Shown piece after piece: positions 54,232-64,000 of a DNA stretch of 64,000 nt (position 1 is the stretch's first letter; every line of letters begins with the position of its first letter). This DNA comes from Myxococcus hansupus (lineage in GTDB: Bacteria > Myxococcota > Myxococcia > Myxococcales > Myxococcaceae), in assembly GCF_000280925.3 (NCBI RefSeq), contig NZ_CP012109.1:9426433-9490432 (forward strand). The letters run 5' to 3'. A program made the translations under genes and the position numbers. The notes under the pieces are model-generated. The model was not told the origin of the DNA. It saw only the letters and a program-made list of their open reading frames with translations, and made no database searches.

Positions 54232-54938
54232 CGGAAGCTCCAGGACAGGTCGACGACGGGGAGGACGGGCAGGCTTTCACCGGGAAGCGCCGGGTCGCTC
54301 ATGTCCACGTAGGTGGCGCCCAGCCCCAGGCCGAAGTGCTCACCGCCGTAGCGGATGCCCGCGGCGGCGCGCAGGGTGGAGCCGCCCTTCACGCGCACGC
54401 CCGCTTCACCCACCACGGACCAGTGCCCGGAGAAGTTGAAGGCCACCGCGCCGGTGAAGGAGAGGTAGTCCGACGTGTAGATGCCGTAGCGCGCCTCGCC
54501 CTGCACCAGGAGCGGGCCCAGCGCCATGCCGTAGACGGCGTAGAACGACGGGCCGGACAGCTCCGGCTCGAAGCGCTGGAGCGCGGGCGTGTCCGCCTCC
54601 GACGTCACGATGCCCGAGTAGACGGAGGCGCCCACGAAGCGCGTGTAGCGCGCGCCCAGCACGAAGCGGTGGGATCCCGAGGCCATGGCCCAGCGCACGC
54701 CCAGGTTGGGCGCCAGCAAGGCGTTGGCATACAGGGACGTGTCCACCGCGAAGCCCGCGAACAGCGGGATGGCCGTGCGCTGGAGCCCCAGGACGGGCGC
54801 GTCGATGACCTCCGCCGCGTCCGTGGTCAGCAGGCGCGCGGTGTTGGTGCGGACGCCGCCAGCATCATCTTCGGCGGCGGCGAGTGAGGGAGACAGCAGG
54901 GCGGCGAGCGCCCAGGCTGCGAAGGGATGAGGTTTCAA
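54228..54938 (-). CDS. probable outer-membrane protein
   Basis: A 236-residue exported protein with signal peptide (HPFAAWALAALLSPSLAAAEDD). The rest alternates beta strands with many aromatic girdle residues and ends in WSFR, as for an outer-membrane barrel. No ATG lies near the signal; TTG 54938 is the best start, with only weak ribosome features, and GTG 55022 would add an unlikely 28 residues. It is the first gene of the minus-strand operon with the lipoprotein, HExxHH protein and M1 aminopeptidase. Confidence 0.65.
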   Translation of the reverse strand: MKPHPFAAWALAALLSPSLAAAEDDAGGVRTNTARLLTTDAAEVIDAPVLGLQRTAIPLFAGFAVDTSLYANALLAPNLGVRWAMASGSHRFVLGARYTRFVGASVYSGIVTSEADTPALQRFEPELSGPSFYAVYGMALGPLLVQGEARYGIYTSDYLSFTGAVAFNFSGHWSVVGEAGVRVKGGSTLRAAAGIRYGGEHFGLGLGATYVDMSDPALPGESLPVLPVVDLSWSFR

Positions 54939-55147
54939 GCCACGCGCCCCAGGAAGGAGGAGTGGGCCCCACGTTACGGCGAATCCGCCGCGCGCCGAAT
55001 GCCTGCTCGCTTCCGCGCCCACGAACTGTCGGGTGGCACGCCCGAGCAGTCACGGGCGACCTCCCCGTGGGCGTGTGGTCTCGCGCGGTCCGTGTGGAAG
55101 CGGCGCGCGAGGCAGGACAGGCGGTGTTCTCGTTTGCAGCCCACTGG

Positions 55148-56557
55148 ATGCGGCACATACCTTCCAGGCCCGTGGAAGGACCTCCAGCGCCAGGGGACGT
55201 GTCGAACCGGCATCCGCGCGAGCGGGTGTTGGCGCTCTTGCGCTTGTACGGCTGGAACGCCACGTCGTTCCAGGTGCTCCAGCCCATCTACCATTACTGG
55301 TTCGACCCGGCGGGGGACGCGTGCGTGGCGTACGTGGACACCGGCGGCGCCTGGGTGGCCGCCGGGGCGCCCATCGCTTCGCAGGAGCGGCTGGCCGCGG
55401 TGGCGGAGGGCTTCCATGCGGCGGCGCGGGCGGCGGGCCGGCGCGTGTGCTTCTTCGCCACGGAGGCGCGCTTCCATGAGCACGTGCCCATGGCGTCGCT
55501 GTCCATTGGCGAGCAGCCCGTCTGGGACCCGGCGAACTGGGACGCCGTCGTGCGTGGCAGCCGCAGCCTGCGGGAGCAGCTTCGCCGCGCACGGGCTCGC
55601 GGCGTGACGGTGCGCGAGGTCCCCGCCGCGGAGCTGGAGAACCCGCGCAACCCCGTGTCCTGGGCGGTGGCGCAGTTGAAGCGGCGCTGGCTGCTTTTCC
55701 GGCGCATGGCCCCCATGGGGTTCCTGGTCAAGCTCCACCCCGACGACTTCGCGCGCGAACGCCATGCCTTCCTGGCGGAGGTGGGCGGCAAGGTGGTGGG
55801 CTTCCTCTCGGTGGTGCCCGTGTACGCGCGGGATGGCTGGTTCCTCCAGGACCTGCTCCGGACCGCGGACGCGCCCAACGGCACCTCGGAGTCCCTGGTG
55901 GACGCGGCCATGCGGGCCGCGGCGGACAGGGGGCGGCGCTACGTGACGCTGGGCCTGGCGCCGCTGTCCGGGCCCGTGCGGCCGTGGCTGCGGCTGGCGC
56001 GGACGTGTGGCCGGCCCCTCTTCGACTTCGAGGGCCTGCGCGCCTTCAAGGCGAAGTTCCGCCCTGATGCCTGGGTGCCCCTCCTGCTGTCCTATCCAAC
56101 GCCGCGAGGCGGACTGCTGGCGGTGTACGACGCGCTGCGCGCCTTCGCGCAAGGCAGCCTGCTGCGCTTCGGCGTCGCCACCTTGCTGCGCAGGCCCAGG
56201 CTGTTGGTGCACGCGCTGGCCGTGTTGCTCGTCCCCTGGACGGTGCTGCTCGCGCTGCCCGCCACCGCGCGGTGGTTCCCCTCCGTGCAGGTGCAGTGGG
56301 CGTGGGTGCTGTTCGACGTGGGCCTGACGGTGGGGCTGTTCTCCCTGGTGCGCCGCTGGCGGGACTCCCTGGCCACGGCGCTGGGCGTCCTGACGGCGGC
56401 GGATGCCTGCCTGACGTTCGCGCAGGCCGTCACCTACAACGTGCCCCTGGCCCAGGGGCTGCTGGATGGCGCCATCATCACCCTGGCCGTGCTCGCGCCC
56501 GCGGCGGCGTCCGGGCTGCTCTTCGCTTCCCGGGACTTGAGCCTGCCTGGGCGCTAG
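55148..56557 (+). CDS. DUF2156 protein, lysyl-phosphatidylglycerol-synthase-like
   Basis: A 469-residue protein. The first 340 residues match the MprF C-terminal (DUF2156) aminoacyl-transfer domain: YHYWFDPAGDACVAYV, RARGVTVREV and RYVTLGLAPLSG. Four C-terminal membrane helices (about 370-460) follow, the reverse order to MprF, which has them first. It may attach an amino acid to a membrane lipid, making the surface less negative. The start is uncertain; I used ATG 55148, which lacks a clear ribosome site. It ends on a shared CTAG with the next gene. Confidence 0.75.
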   Translation: MRHIPSRPVEGPPAPGDVSNRHPRERVLALLRLYGWNATSFQVLQPIYHYWFDPAGDACVAYVDTGGAWVAAGAPIASQERLAAVAEGFHAAARAAGRRVCFFATEARFHEHVPMASLSIGEQPVWDPANWDAVVRGSRSLREQLRRARARGVTVREVPAAELENPRNPVSWAVAQLKRRWLLFRRMAPMGFLVKLHPDDFARERHAFLAEVGGKVVGFLSVVPVYARDGWFLQDLLRTADAPNGTSESLVDAAMRAAADRGRRYVTLGLAPLSGPVRPWLRLARTCGRPLFDFEGLRAFKAKFRPDAWVPLLLSYPTPRGGLLAVYDALRAFAQGSLLRFGVATLLRRPRLLVHALAVLLVPWTVLLALPATARWFPSVQVQWAWVLFDVGLTVGLFSLVRRWRDSLATALGVLTAADACLTFAQAVTYNVPLAQGLLDGAIITLAVLAPAAASGLLFASRDLSLPGR

Positions 56558-56802
56558 ATGAACGCGCCGCTGTCGAGCGGCTCGTCCTCGGTGGGGACGG
56601 TGGCGCCGTGGCCGGGATGCAGGAACACCTCGCCGTGGTCCACCCGCGCCACCAGGTGGAAGCTCACCATGTAATCGCGGCTGGGCGGCCAGCCCTGCTC
56701 CAATTCGAAGTGCGTGTCTCCAATCTCCACCACGGTGCCGAGCCTCCGGCCGTGCTCGTCCCGCACCGCCATTCCCTCGCGCAACTCACCCGGATCCCAC
56801 AT
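56554..56802 (-). CDS. small DUF2171-like protein
   Basis: An 82-residue protein of SH3-like beta type: ELREGMAVRDEHGRRLGTVVEIGDTHFELEQG (about 5-36) is typical of DUF2171/PRC-like folds that bind small ligands or proteins. Function unknown. The ATG at 56802 follows AGGAGG, six bases upstream. Its stop shares the CTAG with the convergent DUF2156 gene. Confidence 0.75.
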   Translation of the reverse strand: MWDPGELREGMAVRDEHGRRLGTVVEIGDTHFELEQGWPPSRDYMVSFHLVARVDHGEVFLHPGHGATVPTEDEPLDSGAFI

Positions 56803-57023
56803 GACGCCCTCCTGGATTGTCTTCCCTTGAGGAAAGATGCACGCGCCGGGGGTGTTCGGCAGCCCACGCAAGGTGTCTGCCATTGCTCCATTGATGGACA
56901 TTCCCGGGAACGGACCCTGGACCGCGGCTCCGGTACAGTGCTGTTTTCAGGAAAGAACTGACCCCAGCCACGGTGCCGCGACTTCCTCGCGGTGTGCCCG
57001 GTGTCTGGTGGGGAGGGGAGACC

Positions 57024-58337
57024 ATGCGCCCGCCGTGTGGCGTTGCACTGTCGCTCGCCGTCCTGCTGTTCGCCCATTCCGGGCAGGCTCAACCCCAGGA
57101 CAGGGAGGTGGTGTCCTCGCCCGCTGACCTGCCACCCGGCGTGTCCGCGGTGCTGTGGAAGCTGTCCGTCCCGCCCCACCTCGCTCCCACGCCTGAGCGC
57201 GTGCTCCTGGGCGAGAAGCTCTTCAACGACCAGCGGCTGTCGGTGGACAACACGGTGTCGTGCTCCACCTGTCACGACCCGCGCCTGGGCTTCGCCGACG
57301 CCAAGCCGGTGTCCGAGGGCGTGAAGGGGCAGAAGGTGACGCGCAACAGCCCCACCATCCTCAACGCGCTCTTCAATGCCTCCCAGTTCTGGGACGGCCG
57401 CGCCTCCACGCTGGAGGACCAGGCGAAGCTGCCCATCCTCAATCCTCGGGAGATGGGCATGCCCGACGAGGCGGCGGTGGTGGCCAAGGTGAAGACCATT
57501 CCGGAGTACGTGCGGGACTTCCAGAAGGTCTTCAACCGCGAGGTGAACTTCGACGACCTGGCGGTGGCCATCGCCGCCTTCGAGCGCACGCTCTATTCGG
57601 GCAACGCGCGCTTCGACCGCTTCATCACCGGCGACGCGAAGGCGTTTTCCGCCGCGGAGCGCCGGGGCTGGGCGCTCTTCAACGGCAAGGCCCGCTGCAA
57701 CACCTGCCACGCGGGCAACGTGGTGTCGCCGCTGTTCAGCGACCAGAAGTTCCACAACATCGGCATCGCGGCGCACAAGACGGACTTCCCGCAGCTCGCC
57801 CGCGAGGGATTGAAGGTCGTCCGCACCGGCGACGAGAAGCAGATTGACGAGCTGGCGCTGGAGACGCGCTTCTCCGAGCTGGGCCGCTTCCTGGTGACGA
57901 AGCAGGAGAACGACGTGGGCGCCTTCAAGACGCCCACCCTGCGCAACATCGCCATCACCGGTCCGTACATGCACGACGGCTCGCTGGTGACGCTGTGGGA
58001 CGTCATGGACCACTACAACAAGGGCGGCGTCCCCAACCCGTACCTGGACGGCGGCATGCAGCGGCTGGGGCTGACGGAGACGGAAATCGACGACGTGGTG
58101 GCCTTCCTGTTCACCCTCACCGACGAGCAGTTCGTGAAGTTCGCCACCCAGGAGCAGGCCCGGCAGCGCGGGCTGAAGAGCAAACGCCCGGAGCGCGATA
58201 CCGCGGTGGCCATGGGAAAGAAGGGGAACCTGGGTGACCTGGCCCCCAACCCGGACCTGGCGGTGAAGAACCCGGCGGACATCGGTGTGTACGGCACCGA
58301 GGCCCAGGTGAAGCCCGCTTCGACGTCCAAGCCCTAG
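57024..58337 (+). CDS. di-haem cytochrome c peroxidase/MauG-like protein
   Basis: A 437-residue exported protein (signal ends near GQAQP) with two c-type haem sites, CSTCH (80-84) and CNTCH (225-229), and the family sequences TRNSPTILNALFN and FKTPTLRNIAITGPYMHDG. It reduces peroxide using electrons from small cytochromes, or oxidises a protein substrate as MauG does. A GGGGAGGGGAG ribosome site precedes the ATG. It lies 11 bp before the metallophosphoesterase gene and probably shares its operon with that and the monohaem cytochrome. Confidence 0.88.
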   Translation: MRPPCGVALSLAVLLFAHSGQAQPQDREVVSSPADLPPGVSAVLWKLSVPPHLAPTPERVLLGEKLFNDQRLSVDNTVSCSTCHDPRLGFADAKPVSEGVKGQKVTRNSPTILNALFNASQFWDGRASTLEDQAKLPILNPREMGMPDEAAVVAKVKTIPEYVRDFQKVFNREVNFDDLAVAIAAFERTLYSGNARFDRFITGDAKAFSAAERRGWALFNGKARCNTCHAGNVVSPLFSDQKFHNIGIAAHKTDFPQLAREGLKVVRTGDEKQIDELALETRFSELGRFLVTKQENDVGAFKTPTLRNIAITGPYMHDGSLVTLWDVMDHYNKGGVPNPYLDGGMQRLGLTETEIDDVVAFLFTLTDEQFVKFATQEQARQRGLKSKRPERDTAVAMGKKGNLGDLAPNPDLAVKNPADIGVYGTEAQVKPASTSKP

Positions 58338-58348
58338 GAGACGCCGTC

Positions 58349-59599
<1,251 letters not shown>

Positions 59600-60306
59600 A
59601 GAAGCACGAGCTACCGGTGTCGAAGGACGGCAACCTCGTGGTGGGGCTGTGCGACGGCGAGACGTCCATGGAGGTGAAGGGCGTCAAGGCTGGCGAGTCA
59701 CTGACGCGCGCCCAGGCCCAGCACGTGTCGGGCGCGCTGATGGAGGAGTGGCTGCGCAAGAATCCCAACGCCCACTGGGACGCGGTGCCCCTGGTGGCGC
59801 AGGCGCCCGCGCCGGGCTCCACCACGCCGCGCACCCAGCAGCCGCGCACGCCCGCGCCATCCAAGGGCACGGTGCGTGAGGGCGGCGTGACGCCGGAGAG
59901 CGGCGGCGCGGAGGTGAAGAAGCAGCAGGCGGTGCCCATCCAGGACGGCCACACCTACGGCGCGTTCTCCGACCGGGACGAGGCCATCTGGGCCGCCTCC
60001 ACCGAGCAGTTCGTGGATGAGGGCCACCGCGTGTTCCATGACGCGCAGGCCATTGGCGGCACGGTGGGAATCTCCTGTGACATGTGTCACCCGGACGCGT
60101 CCAACACCCACCCGGAGACGTATCCGAAGTACCAGGTGCAGCTCGGCCGCGTGGCGCTGCTGCGCGACATGATCAACTGGTGCATCGAGAACCCGGTGCG
60201 CGGCAGGCCGCTCGCGGATGGCGACCCGCGCATGCGCGCGATGGAGGCGTACATCTACGCCAAGCGCAAGGGCGTGAAGCTGGAGTACGGGAAGAAGTAG
60301 GCCCGC

Positions 60307-61341
60307 TCAGCGCCCCAGGCCAGGGACGGCGCCACGCGTTCGCTGGAAGAGCCACCGGGGCTCCCACAGGAAACGCGTGGCCTGCACCACCTGCGGGTGG
60401 CCCAGCAGCACGGCGAGCAGCGCTCCCGCCACCAGCGCTAGCGCGACGCCCAGCGGCCCTTGGAGGTGCGCGAAGGCGCCCGTGGCCTCGGCGCCTCGTA
60501 CGAAGAACCCGTGCAGGAGGAAGGCCGCCAGGCTCCTCCCGCCGAAGCGCGTCAGTGCGCCCTCGTTGCGCGGGGCGAGCGTGAACAGCGCCCACGTCAG
60601 CGCCAGCGCGCCGCAGAAGAGTGTCAGTCGTGTCGCCATGCCGGCGAGCGCGGGGTTCCCAGCGCGGCATACCCGCTGCTTCCGTACAGCCATTGCGTGT
60701 TGGGGGCCGGCAGCCAGCCCAGGGCGATGGTGCAGACACCCACGCCCAGCCCAGCGGCCACGGCGGAAGGCCAGCGCGACGCGCCAGGTCCGCGAAGCCG
60801 AGGACGTCAGCAGCCAGGTTCTGGGCATCAGGTGCCCCGCGACGAAGCAGGGCAGGAACACGAAGGTCCGCGACAGGCTGAACGGGTAGCCCACCCAGGC
60901 CAGCATCCCCGCGCCGAGCGACAGCGCGACGGCCCAGGTCAGCGGTTGGGGCAGGCGCCGCAGCAGCGGGAGGACCCAGCGCCAGCTCGCGAGACTCACG
61001 AGGAACCACAGCAGCCAGTACGGCTGAATCCCCCAGTGCGGACTCCACTCGCGGCCGAGCACCCACACGTCGAAGGCGACGTACAGCACCTGGAAGACGG
61101 CCAGCGGCGCGAGGAGCCCCCACCCGATGGCCTCCAGCGCCTTCGCGCCCGTCTCCGCGCGCGACAGGTGGCCGGAGAGGAACGCGAAGGCGGGGATGTG
61201 GAACAGGTACAGGCCGGAGTAGAGCGCCCTCGCCAGCGGCTCACGCGTCAGCAGCGGTTCGAGCGCGTGCCCCATCACCACCAGGAGGATGAGGAGGCCA
61301 CGCACGTTCTCGAACAGCGGGATGCGGCCAGCGGTCGTCAC
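60307..61341 (-). CDS. acyltransferase-3-like membrane protein (two compensating frameshifts)
   Basis: About ten membrane helices: IPLFENVRGLLILLVVMGHALEPLL at the start, with the His of the acyltransferase-3 (OafA-like) family, and FLLHGFFVRG near the end. Residues from about 60766 down to 60660 read as nonsense in this frame; the neighbouring frame gives LGVGVCTIALGWLPAPNTQW and LYGSSGYAALG, so one extra G at about 60765 and one lost C at about 60660 are likely. The family moves acyl groups to sugars or lipids. The start is GTG 61341. It lies three bases after the bestrophin stop. Confidence 0.75.
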   Translation of the reverse strand: MTTAGRIPLFENVRGLLILLVVMGHALEPLLTREPLARALYSGLYLFHIPAFAFLSGHLSRAETGAKALEAIGWGLLAPLAVFQVLYVAFDVWVLGREWSPHWGIQPYWLLWFLVSLASWRWVLPLLRRLPQPLTWAVALSLGAGMLAWVGYPFSLSRTFVFLPCFVAGHLMPRTWLLTSSASRTWRVALAFRRGRWAGRGCLHHRPGLAAGPQHAMAVRKQRVCRAGNPALAGMATRLTLFCGALALTWALFTLAPRNEGALTRFGGRSLAAFLLHGFFVRGAEATGAFAHLQGPLGVALALVAGALLAVLLGHPQVVQATRFLWEPRWLFQRTRGAVPGLGR

Positions 61342-61344
61342 GCC

Positions 61345-62507
61345 TCAATAGAGAAGCCCATTTTGAGGCTGCACGGGAGCGGGAAGCTTCGTTTCCCCCA
61401 GCATCTGGCGCAGGTTGATTTCAATGGTCCTGCACAGGGCCGTCATGGGGGTATCGCTGACGTCGTCCTCGAACGGCGTCTCGATGTCCCGGCCCACCGC
61501 ATCCAGCCCGATGAAGAGGAACGCGATGACGGCGGTGACGAACGGGGTGAGCCAGCCCAGGTCCGCCACGACGCCCAGGGGCAGGAGCACCAGGTAGGCG
61601 CGCGTGATGGCCAGCAGAAGGATGTCGTACTGACGGGGCAGGGGCGTGTTCTTGATGCGCTCGCACGCGCCAGCAGGTCGGTCAGCTCGGACAGCGTCCG
61701 GTCCATCGTCACGTGCAGGAACATCACCTTCTGCGTGTCCGACACCTGCCCGTAGATGCGGCGCAGGCGCGTGCCCATCCAGAGAATCAGCGCGGAGGGG
61801 ACGTTCTGCTCCTCGCGCAGCGCCTCGATGACCTCGGGCCGGAAGAAGGGGACGATTTCTGGCAGCGGGTCCTGCCGCCGCAAGTGGCAACGCATGGCGT
61901 TCACGAAGCCCATCTGCGCGTACACCAGCTCCCGCGCGTCCTCGGTGACGTCTCCGTGCATGTTGGAGATGACGCCGCGGGCCTCGCCCTGGGCCTCGCC
62001 CGAGTCACCGAACTCCGCGATTTTGGCCCGGGGGCTTCCCTGCTCCGGGTGAACGCGCGCCTGGCCGAACTGGTCGCGAACCGCGCCGTCGCTCGCCCGG
62101 GTCCCCGCCACCGTCAACACGGAGCCGCCACGCTCCACCGCGGTCTTCAGCAACGGTGAGACGGGCGACGGCAACTCCAGCCCCGCCGGCGTGCTGCCCC
62201 CGTTGGTCTCCGGGTTGGGCAGCAGCGTCAGCACCTGACGGGCGAAGGTGCGCGACCAGTTCACCACGCCGCCCCAGAGCGTGCGTGCCTCCCACCAACG
62301 GTCGTACGCGGAGCCGTTGCGGAAGGCGAGCAGCACGCCCAGCGCCGCCGCCAGAATCGATACCGGCATGGCGGGGACGGCCATCCACGATGCGTCGAAC
62401 ACGCGGTAGCCGATGTTCACCGCCAGCGCGAACAGCACGTGAATCGCAACGGCTTTGCCGGTGTAACGCAGGATGATCTGCCAGGACAGCCTCCGGCCGA
62501 CAATCAT
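61345..62507 (-). pseudogene. bestrophin-family channel protein (YneE-like), one frameshift
   Basis: The N-terminal frame (from ATG 62507) gives RLSWQIILRYTGKAVAIHV, GVLLAFRNGSAYDRWWEAR (the bestrophin signature) and SALILWMGTRLRRIYG. From about 61667 the reading must shift by one base to give CERIKNTPLPRQYDILLLA and LFIGLDAVGRDIETPFE, ending in TGA at 61345. About 90 residues in the middle have no counterpart in short bacterial bestrophins. These are anion-channel-like proteins of unclear role in bacteria. It is probably intact in the organism; the shift is one missing base near GCGCGTGC. Confidence 0.75.
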
Positions 62508-62659
62508 TCGAGGAATGCTCCAAGTTGGGTGAGGGTGCCTTGCGCAATGCGTCTAATGACGCGAACGCGGATCGGCAACGCGCGCCACCCCGTCCGCCGC
62601 GCGCGTGTGTCCTGCGGCGCGCGGACGAACCTCGGAGTGTCCGGGAACGAGCAGAGCCG

Positions 62660-63382
62660 CTACCCGGGTCCCTGGAACCCCCGGAGCGGAACGTGAGCAC
62701 GAGCGTGTCGCGGTGGCCCGTCCCTCCAGGGGCTGGATGGGCGTGCTCTCGTGGATGACGCGGGCGTCATCGAGCAGCAGCGCGGACCAGGGCTCCGTCA
62801 GCGTGAAGCGCAGGCCGTTGGGGCCGTCGGCCTCGAAGACGCGCTCGCCGCCCTTGATGTTCTCGCGGCCCACGAGCAGCACCGCGACGAAGTCCACGCC
62901 GTCCCGGTGCGCGCCCTCCGGCGTCGGCCGGCCGATGCCGTCCGGTGTCGATGCGGAACTGGTGGGCTTCGACGAACCAGGGGCGCTCGCCCTTGAGCTG
63001 GGAGCAGGTGGCGGCGATGCCGCGAATCAGCCCGCCCACACGGGACGAGACACGACGTCCGGTTGCACGGGTTCGAACCAGCGTTCGAGCCCGCCGTGCA
63101 GCGCGTTGTATTCCACCGGCTGCCAGTGCGCGCGGTGTGGCACCTGCGTCACCGATGCGCCGTCCACGATGAAGCAGGCGTGCCGCGCGAGCGGTAGCGG
63201 CCGCCGTCCCGGAGGAAGCCGTCCAGGGGCAGGTCGTTCCAGGACGGTGGCAGGGCGTCCAGCGCGGAGGACACGAGCCCGGCGAGCTCGCAGAGGCCGT
63301 CGCGTCCGAGCACGGCGTAGCCGCGCTCTCGCAGCGCGGCGGGGACTTCGGTCGCGGGGATGATGGGAGGCTGAAAGCTCAT
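62660..63382 (-). pseudogene. 2-oxoglutarate/Fe(II) dioxygenase (2OG-Fe_Oxy_2 type), several frameshifts
   Basis: Starting at ATG 63382 (MSFQPPIIPATEVPAAL), the reading needs single-base changes near 63193 (lost base), 63031-63037 (lost C), 62942 (extra base) and 62717-62719 (lost base) to stay in the family. It then runs ARHACFIVDGASVTQVPHR, GERPWFVEAHQFRIDT, PTPEGAHRDGVDFVAVLLVG (His-x-Asp iron site), RENIKGG and HRDTLVLTFR. One more lost G near 62678-62682 would give a stop at 62660. About 240 residues, as expected. Substrate unknown; relatives hydroxylate amino acids. Confidence 0.7.
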
Positions 63383-64000
63383 GGCGGTCGTCGGATTCAG
63401 AGAGGGGTGTTCGCCGAAGGCGCGGGGGGCGGGCGGGGGTGGGGACGCCTGTTTCAAGGACTCGCGGAACGCGCCGTCCCGTGCCGCCACGCACACGGTG
63501 TAGCCGTCCAGGGCGCCGCAGGTGACGCGGTCGCCCAGCCGCTCGAAGAGGGCCGCTTCGCCGCGTCGACCACGTAGACGGTGTCCTCCGCGAGGCGCCC
63601 GTGCTCCACGTCGTCCATGAGCGCGGCGCAGACCTCCGCGACGCGGGGCTCGTTGAGCCGGGCGGAGTACCCGCTGTTGGTCGTCAGGCCCCGGCGGTAG
63701 GCGAGGTCCCCGAAGCGCACGTAGGTGTGCTCCGGGAAGCCGTTCTCCACAGGGCCGCTGCGAGCCGAGAATGACGGGAGGCACCAGCGTCACCTGTCGG
63801 TAGGCCGCGTCCACGCGCTCCCATTCCGGGGCCTGGAGCCGTGGCCAGGGAGCGCCCACGAACATCCTCTGGGACCAGGCGTCCGGAGCGTCCACGACCT
63901 GGAGCAGGACCGCGCCCAGCAGCAGCGCGGTGGCCACGCCGGGCCGCTGCCGCCAGCGCCAGAGGACCCACGCCACGCCCCTGTGAGGAGCAGGTAGTAG
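63383..64000 (-). pseudogene. C-terminal part of a DUF6311-like membrane protein, frameshifted and cut by the window edge
   Basis: The window end cuts the gene. Fragments in three frames fit the DUF6311 C-terminus: last membrane helix (ALLLGAVLLQVVDA), APEWERVDAAYRQVTLVPP, then ENGFPEHTYVRFGDLAYRRG with TTNSGYSARLNEPRVAEV, then ALFERLGDRVTCGALDGY and TVCVAARDG. Shifts lie near 63752 and 63558. No stop separates it from the dioxygenase in the literal reading, so a further indel is likely. DUF6311 proteins are large membrane proteins of unknown function. Confidence 0.6.

Noticed and set aside
60661..60766. Possible small separate gene inside the acyltransferase
   Set aside because: The neighbouring frame here continues the membrane-helix pattern of the acyltransferase, so two compensating indels explain it better.

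Overview
The window is about 70% G+C, nearly every codon ends in G or C, and intergenic gaps are short. Lipoproteins, hybrid histidine kinases and FHExDCDD-type surface proteins are abundant. It also carries what looks like the complete aglR-aglQ-aglS gliding-motor operon. Together these point to a Myxococcales (Cystobacterineae) chromosome close to Myxococcus or Corallococcus. I see no rRNA, tRNA, prophage, insertion sequence or CRISPR array.

Layout. 0-5 kb: a soluble PAS/GAF histidine kinase, a secreted MsrB-MsrA lipoprotein, and a two-gene operon (GspE N-terminal-domain protein and an Ig-like membrane protein). 5-7.3 kb: the gliding-motor operon behind a good sigma70-type promoter, with several hairpins and a rho-independent terminator. 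7.3-16.9 kb: phosphoglycolate-phosphatase-like HAD enzyme, glycolipid-binding-like protein, TPR lipoprotein plus HupE/UreJ-like membrane protein, a MASE1 hybrid kinase, a 57-59 bp tandem-repeat tract, an ABHD18-like hydrolase and a LON-N-terminal-domain protein. 16.9-22.5 kb: glutamine-dependent NAD synthetase, a GGSG-rich outer-membrane protein, FKBP, thioredoxin and a REC-HisKA kinase.

22.5-36.6 kb is the most distinctive part. A TonB-dependent receptor with a fused TonB C-terminal domain and a histidine-rich linker lies beside two lipoproteins. Further on is a cluster of four paralogous lipoproteins, each with an H-A-C-x-H motif. Four 17-bp inverted repeats of the form TGCAA-N5-TTGCA, the shape of a Fur-superfamily operator, lie in front of members of both loci. 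I read this as a metal-responsive secreted-protein regulon whose metal and regulator are unknown. Between the two loci are an alkylglycerol-monooxygenase-like enzyme, an Asp-box propeller protein of different base composition, a Crp-family regulator and an MFS transporter.

36.8-57 kb: secreted DNase-I-fold protein, MarR regulator, EcsC protein, PanD, LEA14-like lipoprotein, S33 peptidase, NatAB-like ABC exporter, DUF2804 protein, and a minus-strand run holding an M1 aminopeptidase, a CitE-like aldolase and a small HExxHH protein. Then come a DUF2156 transferase and a small DUF2171-like protein.

57-64 kb: a MauG-like di-haem peroxidase, a Tat-exported metallophosphoesterase and a monohaem cytochrome form a probable operon, followed by an acyltransferase, a bestrophin, a 2OG-Fe dioxygenase and a DUF6311 protein. 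From about 59.4 kb onward every gene carries one or more single-base frameshifts, mostly in G or C runs. This suggests local sequence error rather than real decay, and start, end and protein calls there are less secure.
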